From the NCBI GenBank assembly GCA_023512835.1, contig CM042086.1:14954309-15018308 (forward strand): a stretch of DNA of 64,000 nucleotides, read 5' to 3'. Positions 1-12,309 of this stretch are shown piece after piece; position 1 is the first letter of the stretch; every line of letters begins with the position of its first letter. The DNA comes from Taxillus chinensis (Eukaryota; Streptophyta; Magnoliopsida; Santalales; Loranthaceae). The position numbers were made by a program, and so were the translations under genes. The notes under the pieces are model-generated. The model saw only the letters and a list, made by a program, of their open reading frames with translations. It ran no database searches and had not been told where the DNA came from.

Positions 1-255
1 TTGGTTGGCCAGACCACACGAGATTGCCCCTGATGTTTTTGGTGATGGAGTAGACATATGTAGCGTTGGAGTTTTGTTTGATGGAAGAGTCATGTTTTCT
101 TTAGGCAGCTTTGTTACTCATGTTTTATAGTTCATGATGGAAGTCACGAAAAGATATCATATTTTAGAGTTTGCTGATGACAAGTAAGATCAAATTAAAT
201 TTTCTTGTGCCTTAAGTTTCACTTCTCATGGAATTTTTTTCGCAAAGAAGATGAC
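1..255 (+). other. exon-like block, copy 1 (left end cut by window)
   Basis: This stretch is near-identical to 28,019-28,262 and 47,175-47,416 and more diverged from 9,925-10,148. In the complete copies it follows a pyrimidine tract ending in CAG, so it looks like a terminal exon plus 3' flank. The frame after that acceptor reads G-F-G-V-T-A-V-V-G-Q-T-T-R-D-C-P then stop in the 9.9 kb copy. I do not recognise the protein. Homology to the 9.9 kb copy ends near 250, exactly where the tandem array begins. Confidence 0.45.
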
Positions 256-3200
256 GAAGATGATGATGATGAGTAAAATAAGGTGAGAGAAACGAATTTG
301 TAAATATATATCATTCCGTATAAGTTTAACGACTATAAGCAAGAATTTCATTTTTTGTTCTATGATCAACCTAGTCAACCTTTCACTGAAAACAGCTTTG
401 GAGACCACGTTATTCCACTCTCATTTAATTTATTCTTTCGTTCGTGTATCTTATTGTCCAGGAGAAGATATAAGCTCTACAATATGCACCAATCAAATAG
501 TTTTCTTCTTCTTCAACATTGCCTTGAAAAGGTTATCTTACTCTTGAGTTCACATTTCACACTGAACCAATAACTGAGAATAAGAAGAAGATGACGAGGA
601 TGATGATGATGAATAAAATAAGGTGAGAGAAAAGAAGAAGAATTTGTAAATATATATCATTCCGTATAGGTTTAACGGCTATAAGTAAGAAGCAAAAAAT
701 AGCACAAAGCAGAGTGAGGAGAAAGAGTTTGACAACTATAAGTTTTTAACTTCATTTTTTATTCCTTGATTAACCTAGTCAACTTTTCACTGAAATCAGC
801 CTTGGACACCACGTTGTTCCACTCTCATTTAATTTATTCTTTCGTTTGTGTATCTTGTTGTCCAAGAGAAGATATAAGCTCCACAATATACACCCATCAA
901 ATAATCATCAAATAGTTTTCTTTTTCTTCAACATTGCCTTGAAAAGGTTATCTTGCTCTTGAGTTCACATTTCACACTGGACCAATAACCGAGAATAAGA
1001 AGAAGATGACGAGGATGATGATGATGAGTAAAATAAGGTGAGAGAAAAGAAGAAGAGTTTGTAAATATATCATTCTATATAGGTTTAACTACTATAAGCA
1101 AGAAGCAAAAAATATCACGAAGTAGAGTGAGGAGAAAGAGTTTAACAACTATAAGATTTTAACTTTATTTTTTGTTCCTTGATCAACCTAGTTAACCTTT
1201 CACCGAAATTAGCCTTGGACACCACGTTGTTCTACTCTCATTTAATTTATTCTTTCGTTAGTGTATCTTGTTGTCTAGGAGAAGATATAAGCTCTACAAT
1301 ATACACCCATCAATAATTCAAATTAATTATAAAATTAATAACGAGAGATTTGAGATTTAGGTGGTAGAAAAGATTGATTAATTAGAAATTTAATAAATGC
1401 TTATTTATTCTCGTGTAGTTTTTGGAGAAGATAGAGACTCATATGTTCTTTAATTGAAAACGACTCACGATTGACATGTGACATTAGGTGGTTTTTCCAT
1501 CACCTCCTGCGGTTGTCGGACTGTAGTTTTTACCTTTCCAAAACCTTTTTATTTCCTCCAACATTGATATTCAAACAATTTTTTTCTTCTTCAACCTTAA
1601 AATGCTTTTCATCTTTTTCAATCTTCAAACGGTTTTTTCTTCTTCAACATTGGCCTTCAAAAGGTTTTCTTGTTCTTGAGTCCAGTCTTCACACTGGCCT
1701 ATTTGAGAATAAGAAGAAGAAAATGACGATGATGATGATGAGTAGAATAATGTGAGAGAGAAGAAAAAGAGTTTGTAGTTATATAGCATGAAACAGAATA
1801 AGGAGAAAGAGTTTAATGACTCTAAGTTTTTAAATTAGTTAGTTATAGCAAGAATCAAAATCGAGTGTGAAAAGGGAGCGTCATACGTGGCATTGTTTGA
1901 GTTTTCAAAATGCTTTATTTTAGTTTTCAAACATCGGTTAGTTAATTACGGTTTAACGTTCTTATCTTCACTTCCTCCGAAATCTCAAATCCCAAATTTC
2001 TAAACCTTTTAAAATCAAATATGTTTTTTCACCTCCTCCTACAACTGTCGGGGTTGTGGTTTGTGCCTTCGAAAATTTGAATTCAATCCAAAGCCTTTTT
2101 ATTCCTTCCAACATTGGCATTCAAACGGTTTTCTTAATCATCAGCCTTTTTCTTCCTCTTCTTTAGCTTTCAAACGCTTTTCTTCTTCTTCTTCTTCTTA
2201 TTCTTATTCTTCTGCCATCAAACAATCTTTTTCTTCTTCATCATTGGTCTTCAAAAGGTTATCTTACTTTTTGGTCTACTCTTTACTCTAACCCATTAAT
2301 TGAGAATAAGAAGAAGATGATAAGGATGATAAATAAAATAAGGTGAAAAGAAAGTAGAAGAGTTTGTAGATATATATGAATCTGTATGAGTTTAACGACT
2401 ATGAGCAAAAAGCAATAAATTGCACGGCGACGTGAGAAGAAAAAGTTTAACAACTCTAAGTTTTTAAATTAGTTACTTATAAGCAAGAATCAAAACTAGA
2501 GTAAAGAGGAGTAGTTCTACGTGGCATTATTCTTATTCTTCTGCCATCAAACAATCTTTTTCTTCTTTAACATTGGTCTTCAAAAGGTTATCTTACTTCT
2601 TGATCCACTCTTCACACCGACCCATTAATTGAGAATAAGAAAAGATAACGAGGATGATAAGTAGAATAAGGTGAGAAGAAAGAAAAAGTGTTTGTAGATA
2701 TATATGATTATGTATGAGTTTAATGGCCATTAGCAATAAGCAAGAAATGCACGAAGCGGAGTGAGGAGGAAGAGTTTAACGACTCTAAGTTTTTAAATTA
2801 GTTAGTTATACCAAGAATCAAAACCATAGTAAAGAGAAGGAATTTTACGTGGCATTATTTGAGTTTTCAAAATGTTTTATTTTAGTCTTCAAACAACAGT
2901 TAGTTGGTTATAATGTAACATTCTTCGTTTTACTTCTTCTGAAATCTCAAATTCCGAATTCTCTAACCTCTTTGGACCAATTATGTTTATTTCACCTCCT
3001 CCAGCTACTGTCGGGGCTATGGTTTGTGCTTTGAAATTTTGACTTATTAAAGCCTTTTTTTCCCTCCAATATTAGCATTCAAATAGTTTTTTTCTTCTTG
3101 ACCTTCAACGCTTTTGTTCTTCTTTTTGACCACCAAATGGTTTTCTTCTTCTTCTTAATATTGCTTTCAAAAGGTTATCTTGCTACTGTGTCCACTCTTC

Positions 3201-6169
3201 ATACTTGACCCATTAATTGAGAATAAGAAGAAGATAAGTAGAATAAGGTGAAAAGAAGAATAAAAGTTTATAAATATATATGATTCTATATGAGTTTAAC
3301 TAGTATGAGTAAAAAGAAAAAAATAACACGAACCGGAGTGAGGAGGAGGAATTTAACGTCTCTAAGTTTTTAAATTAGTTAGTTATAGCAAGAATCAAAA
3401 CCAAAGTAAAGAGTAGTTTTACGTGACATTACTTGAGTTTTTAAAATGCTTTATTTTATTCTTCAAACAATAGTTAGTTAGTTACAATTTAACGTTCTTT
3501 ATTTATTTATTCTAAAATTTCAAATCCCAAATTCCATAACCTCTTTAGATCAAATATGTTTATTTGACCTTCTCCTACAGTGTCGGGGTTGTGGTTTGTG
3601 CCTTTATAAATTTTAATTCAATCAAAAGTCTTTTTGTTTCTTTCAATATTGATATTTAAACGGTTTTCTTCTTTTGTAGTCTTTTTTTCTTCTTCACCTT
3701 CAATAGTTTTCTTCTTCTTCACATTGCCTTGAAAAGTTTATCTTGCTCTTGAGTCCACTCTTCACACTGAACCATTAACGAGAATAAGAAGAAGATGGCG
3801 AGAATGATGATGATGAGTAGAATAAGGTGAGAAAAAGAGAGAAGAGTTTGTAGTTATATATCATTTCGTATAGGCTTAACACTATGAGCAAGTAGCAAGA
3901 AATAACACGAAGCGGGAATGAGGAGAAAGAGTTTAACCGCTATTAGTTAGTAAATTAGTTAGTTATAGCAAGAATCAAAATCGAGTGAAAAAGGAGCTTC
4001 ATACGTAGCATTGTTTGAGTTTTCAAAATATTTTATTTTAGTTTTCAAACATCGGTTAATTAGTTACGGTTTAACGTTCTTCCCTTCACTTCCTCCAAAA
4101 TCTCAAATCCCAAATTCCTGAACCTTTTAAAATCAAATACATTTTTGTCACCTCCTACTATTTGTCGGGGTTGTATTTGTGCCTTCGAAATTTTGATTCA
4201 ATCCAAAGCCTTTTTATTTCCTCCAACATTCACATTCAAACGATTTTCTTCTTCTTTTTCTCTACCATCAAATGACTTTATTCTTCATCAATACTCTGGT
4301 CTTCAAAAGGTTATCTTACTCCTTAGTCCACTCTTCACACCGACCCATTAATTGAGAATAAGAAAAGATAATGAGGATGATAAGTAGAATAAGGTGAGAA
4401 AAAAAGAAGAAGTGTTTGTAGATATATATGATTATATATGAGTTTAATTGCCATTAGCAAGAAGCAAGAAATTGCACGAGCGGAGTGAGGAGGAAGAGTT
4501 TAACGACTCTAAGTTTTTAAATTAGTTAGTTATATCAAGAATCAAAACCATAGTAAAGAGGAGGAATTTTACGTGGCATTATTTGAGTTTTCAAAATGTT
4601 TTATTTTATTCTTCAAACAACGTTAGTTGGTTATAATGTAACATTCTTCGCTTTACTTCTTCTTCGAAATCTCAAATCCCAAATTCTCTAACCTCTTTGG
4701 ACCAATTATGTTTATTTCACCTCCTCCAGTCTTTGTCGGGGCTATGGTTTGTGCTTTCAGAAATTTTGACTTATTAAAGCCTTTTTTATTCCCTCCAATA
4801 TTAGCATTCAAATAGGTTTTTTCTTCTTCAGCCTTCAAATGCTTTTTGTTCTTCTTTTTCAGCCATCAAATGATTTTCTTCTTCTTCAATATTGCTTTCA
4901 AAAGGTTATCTTGCTTTTAGGTCCACTCTTCACACTAAACCATTAGCGAGAATAAGAAGAAGATGATAAGGATGATGATGATTAGTAGAATAAGGTGAGA
5001 GAAAAGAAGAAGAGTTTGTAAATATATATATCATTCTCGTATAAGTTTAACGCCTTTATAAGCAAGAAGCAAGAAATAGCACGAACAAGAGTGAGGAGGA
5101 AGACTTTAATGGTCTATCTTTTTAAATTAGTTAGTTATAGCAAGAATCCAAACCATAGTGAAGAGGAGGAATTATATGTGACATTATTTGAGTTTTCAAA
5201 ATGCTTTATTTTAGTTTTTAAACATCAATTAGTTAGTTACAATTTAATGTTCTTACCTTTATTTCGTCCAAAATCTCAAATCCCAAATTTTCTAACTTCT
5301 TTAAATCAAATATATTTTTCACTTCCTCTTGCAGCTGTCGGGGCTATGGTTTGTGCCTTCAGAAAATTTAATTCAGTCCAAAACCTTTTTATTCCCTCGA
5401 CATTGGCATTCAAATGATTTTGTTCTTCGTTTTCTTCTTTTCTTTTGTTATCAAACGGTTTACGTTTTCTTTAATATTGGACTTAAAGATTATCTTATTT
5501 GTGTCCACTCTTCATACTGACCCATTAATTGAGAATAAGAAGAAGATAAGTAGAATAAGGTGAAAAGAAGAAGAAAAAGTTTATAAATATATATGATTCT
5601 ATATGAGTTTAACGGCTATGAGTAAAAAGAAAAAAATAACACGAACCGGGTAGGAGGAGGAATTTAACGACTCTAAGTTTTTTAAATTAGTTAGTTATAG
5701 CAAGAATCAAAACCAAAGTAAAGAGGAGTTTTACGTGACATTACTTGAGTTTTTAAAATGCTTTATTTTATTCTTCAAACAATAATTAATTAGTTACAAT
5801 TTAACGTTCTTTATTTATTTATTCTAAAATTTCAAATCCCAAATTCCATAACCTCTTTAGATCAAATATGTTTATTTGACCTTCTCTTGCAGCTGTCAGG
5901 GTTGTGGTTTGTGCCTTTATAAATTTTAATTCAATCAAAAGTCTTTTTGTTTCTTTGAATATTGATATTTAAACGGTTTTCTTCTTTTGTAGTCTTTTTT
6001 CTTCTTGGCCTTCAATAGTTTTCTTCTTTTCAACATTGCCTTGAAAAGTTTATCTTGCTCTTGAGTCCACTCTTCACACTGAACCATTAATCGAGAATAA
6101 GAAGAAGATGGCGAGAATGATGATGATGAGTAGAATAAGGTGAGAAAAGGAAGAGTTTGTTCTAAAACA
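256..6169 (-). repeat. tandem array A1 of ~560-600 bp gene-like monomers
   Basis: The array is tracked by the recurring plus-strand anchor gagaataag at about 576, 991, 1705, 2302, 2631, 3219, 3780, 4354, 4948, 5531 and 6093. Most spacings are 561-597 bp, with short (329, 415) and long (714) variants. Read on the minus strand each monomer shows a TATA-like tatatatc, a CT-rich leader, ATG, a Glu/Lys-rich frame and AATAAA just past the stop. The first three units carry extra segments (a leucine-rich-looking tract around 780-900 and 1,190-1,470) that recur in the B arrays. Most frames are broken. Individual plus-strand reading frames in the array are antisense shadows. Confidence 0.85.
4653..4838 (-). 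pseudogene. mini-gene ORF remnant within array A1
   Basis: A 61-residue minus-strand frame with the C-terminal half of the monomer protein: an acidic/Lys start (M-K-A-E-E-E-K), then N-A-N-I-G-G-N-K-K, a Lys/Ala/Gln/Thr stretch, a Gly triplet, and R-L-E-N-L-G-F-E-I-S near the end. It lacks the W-T-Q-E-Q amino end, which lies in another frame upstream. It is probably a decayed copy. No known domain is recognised. Confidence 0.4.
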
Positions 6170-6186
6170 CAAAACAAACTGAACAC
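5935..6186 (-). pseudogene. mini-gene ORF remnant at the array/F-box junction
   Basis: A minus-strand frame of 83 residues contains the monomer start (L-M-V-Q-C-E-E-W-T-Q-E-Q) followed by a Lys-rich tract, then runs out of frame. It differs by single-base indels from the better-preserved copies at 33,854-34,123 and 50,692-50,961. Its 5' part runs into the F-box block, so the promoter of this last monomer has been replaced by F-box 3' sequence. Confidence 0.4.
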
Positions 6187-7682
6187 ACGTACACCGCTGA
6201 AAGTGGGCAGTCAATTACCCAACCAAAACATTAAAACAACACGTAAAGAAATCGGGGCCCATGTTCCACCACTTGTTCCTAAAACAGGGGAAAGTTGGTA
6301 GTTATTAACAAGCAACTAAAAAGGAGAAAGTTGGTAGTAACTGCATCAATGTCCGTCTAATTGATTATTCTTTCAAAGCTATTTCATGCGGATTTGGAAT
6401 AAGTGACACATTATTTCTTATCCCCACCATTCTTTCCATTCTTTCTTCTCTTGGCCAGCCTGTTTGCGGGAGAAGAAGGATGGCAGATTCTTGGGGTGGT
6501 TCAATCCAAAGGTTATTAAGACGATGTGGTTTGACCCAAAATCTATTCCACGTCTCACGAGGATGGTATCTACGTCGTCATTAGAGTAGGAGAGGCAACG
6601 TTTTTTCTTTCCGGCCAAGCGGGTCCCGGGTAAATAGATTCTTTCTCTTCCTGGAGGAAGGTCGGTTACTTGTAGCATGAGAAGCCAAATAACCTGGGAA
6701 GAACGTCACACCGTCGGGGTAGACTCCTGCCCCCATTCCACATATCCTCCTCCGTAAATGCGGCATAAATATTCTTGGACTTATCCTTAAATATGTGTAC
6801 TCCTCGGGATTTCTCCTACATACACTGCCGCGAACGTAGTAGGCGGTAAACTTACCATGCCACATCCATGACCGACCGACCTCGGGTGCGGTCCACGTAC
6901 GCCTTGAGGATCAAAATGGCCACGTGAAACGCGAGAAAAGGATAGATAATAAAGAGCCCATTGCAGACAACAAATGCGGGCTCACATCGGGTTCGGGTGA
7001 AAAAGAAATTATTATTTGCGCGGTGAATGGAAGTAGTCCACTCGGTAGCCCCGGGATGACAGGTGTGGATTCGGATAGACTTCAAATCATCAAAATTGGG
7101 CGTAGCTATTAACACCACACACCCGCGATGTTGGGGCACATGAGAAGGCGAAAAGCCATGCGCGTCGTCTTTCAAAATCCGGTAGTTTGATTGACTCTCG
7201 AGTAAAGGGATTGAAAAAGAACACACCACCACCACCACCACTAGTAAGGTGCCGACAAAACAATAACCACCCATCTTTAGCATAACGGGGAATGGCGCCC
7301 CTCGACTCCTCCGGTATGTCGATAGAATAGGTTTTGAGCATTGTAGGGCTGAAAAGCTTGAATGTTTTCGGATCCTGTCCCATCTTGGATAATAGAATAT
7401 CCACGGAAGCGGGTCTTCACCCGAAAAACCGAGTGCCCGTCTTGCAAACACGGAGGCCTCGTTGCGCTGTCGTACGGTGTTAGTCCGCTTGATGCGATGA
7501 GTTCCAAAAGCTCTGGTGGGAGATCAGACCATGGTCGGTCAATGTCGTTACGCGGACCCTTCCCGTCCCCTCCTCCACGTCCGCGACACTACGATCATGA
7601 GTGTCGGTCATAGTCGGTCTGTGAAGCATCAAATTCCATGTCAAACTCAACCCGAAGGGCTCGTTAATTATTAGTATCACCT
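6170..7682 (-). pseudogene. FB1: F-box/DUF295 gene copy, frameshifted
   Basis: The minus strand encodes an F-box protein of the DUF295 (KIB1-4 beta-propeller) type. Such proteins are substrate receptors of SCF ubiquitin ligases. Translation starts near 7,620-7,638. The F-box core D-L-P-P-E-L-L-E-L-I-A-S-S-G is conserved in the paralogues, but here the start, F-box and body lie in different frames. A 199-residue frame (6,852-7,451) covers the middle, including a poly-Gly stretch before V-F-F-F-N-P-F-T-R-E. The C-terminal part with C-L-S-Y-S lies at 6,418-6,678. FB1 shares with FB2 and FB3 the frame break after N-F-D-D-L-K, but an extra base near 7,068 restores reading. Many indels fall on CAG/CTG and may be sequencing error. 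The block ends abruptly at 7,682 against TRAPPC1 sequence. Confidence 0.75.
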
Positions 7683-7689
7683 GCCTCAC

Positions 7690-8321
7690 GTGCAGCTGAT
7701 CTTGGTCACTAATACAAGGACTGGTGATCTACTAGAATCTCTCAAGTATATCTACAATTTGTATGTTGAATATGTTGTCAGAATCCACTCTATACCCCTG
7801 GGACTCCAATTAGGTAACTTCTTAGCATCTCATTCTCATTTCCTGTCTCTGTCAAGTCGTGTGTGTGTCAAGTTATGTTTCTTTTAAGATTAGTTATTTC
7901 CTTGGGCTGTAATTTAAGACTTCCTCCCTGTAGAGTGGTATGAGAGTATTTTGAGCACCTATTAAAATATTCAGACTTTGGAAAGTTTTTTTCAGTTGCT
8001 GTTCCATCATTTTGTGGTTAATGTTGGTCCCTAGTGTAAGTTTTTGTATACCCAGCTGTTGGCTTTTTCTAATACCTGATAAATCATTTAACAGACTATT
8101 TTAGTCCTTATTCTTTGGTTGAAAGTTATTTAAAAAAGTGAGCACTAGTCTTAGAATTTATACTTATATACAATTTATTGTTAGATGATTTATAATGAAT
8201 AAATGAATGTTATCACAAGCACAATTGAATGCCTCTCTATGGTAACTGTTGGATTTTGTGTAGGTGCGAGCTATTCAATACTTCTCTTGACCAATATGTG
8301 GAGGCCTTGGATAGTATCTGA
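7690..8321 (+). pseudogene. TRAPPC1/BET5 remnant, 5'-truncated and frameshifted
   Basis: Two exons of the TRAPP vesicle-tethering subunit TRAPPC1 (Bet5, longin/sybindin fold) are visible. Exon 7,690-7,813 reads L-I-L-V-T-N-T-R-T-G-D-L then E-S-L-K-Y-I-Y-N-L-Y-V-E-Y-V-V. It ends at a GT donor. The next exon, 8,264-8,321, follows a TTTTGTGTAG-type acceptor, reads C-E-L-F-N-T-S-L-D-Q-Y-V and ends in TGA. Between the V-E-Y-V-V motif and the donor the expected K-N-P-L-Y-T-P-G-T-P-I is recovered only in the +1 frame, so one base is missing near 7,779. The site reads gtCAGaatcc, so miscalling is possible. The N-terminal two-thirds of the ~145-170 aa family protein is absent because F-box sequence joins at 7,682. 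No other TRAPPC1 exon is seen in the window. Confidence 0.85.
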
Positions 8322-9636
8322 AGGTAGTTCTCAACTGTCTGTGTTGTTATGAGTTTATTATATACGGATGATTAAGAACTGCTTGAAAATGTGTTTGTTG
8401 CTAACGCAAAGCAAGTCTATTAATGTGGCAGATTACACGCGTCATTGGAAATAATTAAAGGAGGTGGTCTTTTGATCTTGTAGGCAACTCACTCTAATAT
8501 ATATTGGAAACACATTTATATAGAGAATGCAATCATAAAACAGATGATATGTTCTAATGTCTATTACATAGAAAAAGACTGCATTTCTGGTATAGTATAG
8601 CTTTTTCTTCCTACAGAATGAGTTCGCATCTTTTTTTTACGTTAGAGAAGCTACATTGATGAGATGCAAGCACTAGGTGGTCTGCATGGGGGGACAATAT
8701 CATAGGAAATAAAGAAACCGTATGTGAATATGATGGTCCATTAAGTCAGGCCCTATTTAATCTTAGATCAGACTTTAGTTATATGTACAGATTGATAAAT
8801 TCAGATTGCAGTGCCAACTATTTGTATGGCTATTATGTTTTGTTGTTTTGGGGGAATCTCAACAATTTATTTAACTGGATGAATAGGATTAAAAGTTTTT
8901 TTTCAAGACCATGTGACTGAATATCTAAGTCCCTGATTTTGTTATTATTAAATGGCTAGCAAGGGTTTCAGAAGGAAGGGAGAAACTGACTTATATATTT
9001 AGGTGCCACAGTGCTCCAATTATGCTCAAAGATGTACCCAGTGCTCATATATTTTGTTGATAATCTATAAATGATGATGTTTTTTGCATCATGGCTGATC
9101 ATGCTGAATTTCATTGTATATATTTTTGTATTGTAAATATGTTCGTTTATACTCTTAGTGTAGTGAATTTTGTTTAGGGACATTGGCCATTTGGTATAAT
9201 GCCTGTTCTATTATTGTTATTAGATTGAATTCCCGGCTAAGCTGGGTTATCCTGCCTGTATTCAACCAATGAAAGCTTGGGCAATTGACACACAACTTGT
9301 ACAGACCTCACATTAGGAGGTTGGGTATTCGATGCTAGTCGCAAGCGGGGTACGGGTAGGGTGGGGCGGTGAATAAAAAAATATTATTTAAAAAAAACTG
9401 GGGCAACTTTGTGGGCGGACAGCATTGGCCTGACAGCTTGGGTGTTGTTTTTTTGGGGTGAGGAGAATATGGCAAGGTTGTAGCAGACACATAGATGGAT
9501 CTTCCAACCAAAAGAAGGTGGTGCATGTTGTCATTATGACTGATTTAAACAATTATGCATGTTATCATCTCTCTAATTTGGTTCATATTTTGAAACAAAA
9601 AAAGCATCATGTCAACAACAATTTGATTTGATCTTA
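8322..9636. other. intergenic/3' flank, no gene seen
   Basis: AT-rich single-copy sequence downstream of the TRAPPC1 remnant. All frames are short and none shows a recognisable domain. A short GC-rich patch at about 9,320-9,370 precedes an A-rich stretch; it is weakly SINE-like, but no convincing pol III boxes are present. Confidence 0.5.
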
Positions 9637-10148
9637 TAGATTCACTGGTATTTGCAATTTGCTTGATTTTGTTTTTAAGCTCTAATTTAGTGCTCCAATA
9701 CGAGAAAAGCTATTTTGGGAAACATTAGTTTTGGATTCTTGTGTTTATTCGGCGTAGCTTGGTATGACCTTGTTTTACTTAACTCGGCAATAATGATTTT
9801 GTGGCGCTGTGCGTGTTTTGTTTTGTTTATTTTGTTGTCTCATGTCTTTGATGATTAATTGGCATGAAATAATTGTAATTAATCGATTTTTTTTTCAGGA
9901 CCTGGTTTTGGGGTTACTGCTGTGGTTGGCCAGACCACACGAGATTGCCCCTGATGTTTTTGGTGATATATGTAGCGTTGGAGTTTCGTTCGATGGAAGA
10001 GTCATGTTTTCTTTAAGCTGCTTTGTTACTCATGTTTTATAGTTCATGATGAAAGGCACAAAAAGATCTCATATTTTAGAGTCTCATGACAAGTAATATC
10101 AAATTTAATTTTCCTGTGCCTGAAGTTTCACTTCTGATGGAATTTTTT
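9637..10148 (+). other. exon-like block, copy 2 (most divergent)
   Basis: Homologous to 27,738-28,262 and 46,894-47,416 with numerous substitutions. It is the only copy not followed by the monomer array, so it may represent the original locus. A T-rich tract ending in CAG at about 9,899 looks like a splice acceptor. The following frame reads P-G-F-G-V-T-A-V-V-G-Q-T-T-R-D-C-P then TGA. An alternative 77-residue frame (9,809-10,042) is open in this copy and at 47,076 and includes W-L-A-R-P-H-E-I-A-P-D-V-F-G-D. Which frame is real, if either, cannot be settled here. No family is recognised. Confidence 0.4.
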
Positions 10149-11120
10149 CCCAATGAAGATTGTGGGTAGTGTTTTCTCGACTCAACTCGGAATGCGACAT
10201 TTAAAGAAAATTCTTTCAAGGTGTTACTGTGTTAGAGGTGTAAAATGAATCGGTTCTCTGTTTTGTGGTAGAGTGGACTTAATTGAGCTGACATGTTTAG
10301 GCATTTTAATGGACTAGTAATTTTTTAATGGACTAACAATTTACTGATTTGGTAAAAATATTATAGGTTAGTTTTATTATTTTTAAAAAAATTTAATTTT
10401 AAAATTATATTTAAAAATTTATATTTTAAAATTTTAATTTTAAAATTAATAGATTTAGAGTGTTCGGTTTATGATTGAAATGGATTAATTTTTTTTATTC
10501 AGTCCGCACTAGTTTATGATTGCGATTGGCCTTGAAACAAAGGATGTCACAATAATAATAATAGTAATAATAATAATTATTATTATTATTATTATTGTTA
10601 TGAATAATTAAAACAAGTCTAATTGTAGACGTTAAAACTAAATGAGCTGTCATGTCAGAAAGCTTTGAAGCTTTTACACTGTGCCCTGTTTTAAATTGAT
10701 GTCAAAGTTATAAGTAGCTATTATGCGAAGGGAGGTGTGATTACCTGTTATATAACTCATTAAAATGAAAGGTTAATGTTTTATAGCATTTTAATACTAA
10801 TCTTTATTTATTTTTCACATGAAATTTTTATATAGGTAGAAAGTCATTTTATAGTTTAATTTTAATATTATTTTTTATTTTTATTAAAATATTATTTATT
10901 TTATTTGTTTTAATTTTTTTACTCATTTTATTAATTGCTGTAAAGAGAGAATAAATATGTTAAGAGATTAATATTAATATTATATAATATAAAAAGTAAA
11001 TAGTTATTCTTTAAATTAATATTTTAAAATTTAATTTTTTATTTGTAAATAATAAAAAGCTTAAGTGATATCTTTTTGTGTCTTTGTCCGGAACAAAAAT
11101 GAAAAATATATATATGCATA
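10149..11120. other. AT-rich intergenic DNA with (AAT)n/(ATT)n palindrome
   Basis: There is no gene-like frame. At 10,551-10,599 an (AAT)n run turns directly into (ATT)n, a self-complementary microsatellite. The rest is AT-rich with A/T runs. Confidence 0.6.
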
Positions 11121-11465
11121 AAAGCATCTACAATAGCTTTAAATTTTATTAGTTAAAATAGTACTTAAATAATAGCAGTATATTCATATATTTTTTGTTT
11201 TGTTTTAATCAATTAGCCCTTTAAAATCTAATAGCATGGTGAGATCTACTTTCAATGCCGAAATCAAGTTTGGGGTAAAATGAAGGGAGCGAACTTGTTG
11301 GTTGGGAAGCGTAGTGCTGTCACCGACAGGTTGCGGCGATGGACCTACTAAGGGGAAAGGAGACATAAATGATGAGTTTAGAGAGTTAAATTTATTTAAT
11401 ATAATAATTAATTTATTAAATTTTTTTAATTAAATATTATTTTAGATAAGCTATTAGAGATGCTT
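11121..11465. mobile_element. MITE-like element
   Basis: Imperfect terminal inverted repeats: left aagcatctacaatagct and right agctattagagatgctt, differing at two or three positions, about 345 bp apart. The AT-rich ends flank a short GC-richer interior (11,280-11,345) with no coding capacity. The target-site duplication is not clear. Confidence 0.55.
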
Positions 11466-11793
11466 GTTGTATTTCAAAGGGTGAACTCATCGCTTAAAAA
11501 TTAAAACCAAAGTACAAAACATGCTTTTAATAAAGTGGTTAGTTCAAATTGCTTTAAAAATAAAAAAAGGGCATAAAACACTTGCTTTCATTAATGGATA
11601 TTTATGAGTCCAGAAATACCCACAGCGGCGCCACTGACTGATGTATTTTGTTTGCCTTGATCATTGTCACGCGACTCAATGTTGTTTTTATCTCAGCTAA
11701 CTGCACACCCAAAAAACGATTGATATTTTTCCTTTGAGACTTGCATGCAGGTCTCACCGTCCCACAAGCAGGGTATTTGTGTTCATAGCCTAA

Positions 11794-12145
11794 GAGCATT
11801 CACTAAGGTTTGATATAATTAAGTTTTTTTTATAATTTAGAGAAAAAAATATAAATTTATTAAAATTACATTCATATCAAGTTTCCTAAAACAGTATAGG
11901 AATAGAGAATGAATAGTAAATTCCTATATTTAGGGATTTACTACCTTAAATATTTTTCATATAATTTTTTAATATGTATTATTATTGGTGATATTAAATG
12001 AAAAGATGAGAGAGAAAATAATATAAAATAAATTAAATAATAAATATAGATAAAAATAGGAAATGAGATATTTGATGTTTTTAAAAAATAAATAAATTAA
12101 ATACTATTTATTCTTAAAATAAGAATAAAAATATCAAAGATGCAC
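11794..12145. mobile_element. MITE with TAA target duplication
   Basis: The left end GAGCATTCAC is preceded by TAA. The right end is GATGCAC followed by TAA, with inner homology through tttgatat. It is about 352 bp, AT-rich and non-coding. The 3 bp TAA duplication suggests the PIF/Harbinger (Tourist-like) class. The same end type occurs at 14,295-14,721. Confidence 0.55.
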
Positions 12146-12309
12146 TAATAACTCGTATTTAAGCAATAATCTCTTATTAATTCATGCAAAATGATTTGGC
12201 ACCAATGTTGCCCAACACGTGTTGACGAAATCCCTCACAGAGATGTGGTGTGGAGGACATGACTCCTCTGTGCCTACAAAAAAAGTTGGAAGCCACCAAT
12301 AGGCTCTTG

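Noticed and set aside
256..6169. CRISPR-like or classical centromeric satellite interpretation of the array
   Set aside because: Units of 560-600 bp without short identical repeats and unique spacers exclude CRISPR. The unit is much longer than typical 150-180 bp plant centromeric monomers and contains gene-like signals.
9320..9370. Possible SINE or tRNA-like sequence near ggtattcgatgc
   Set aside because: Only a weak B-box resemblance, no A-box at proper distance, and no cloverleaf.
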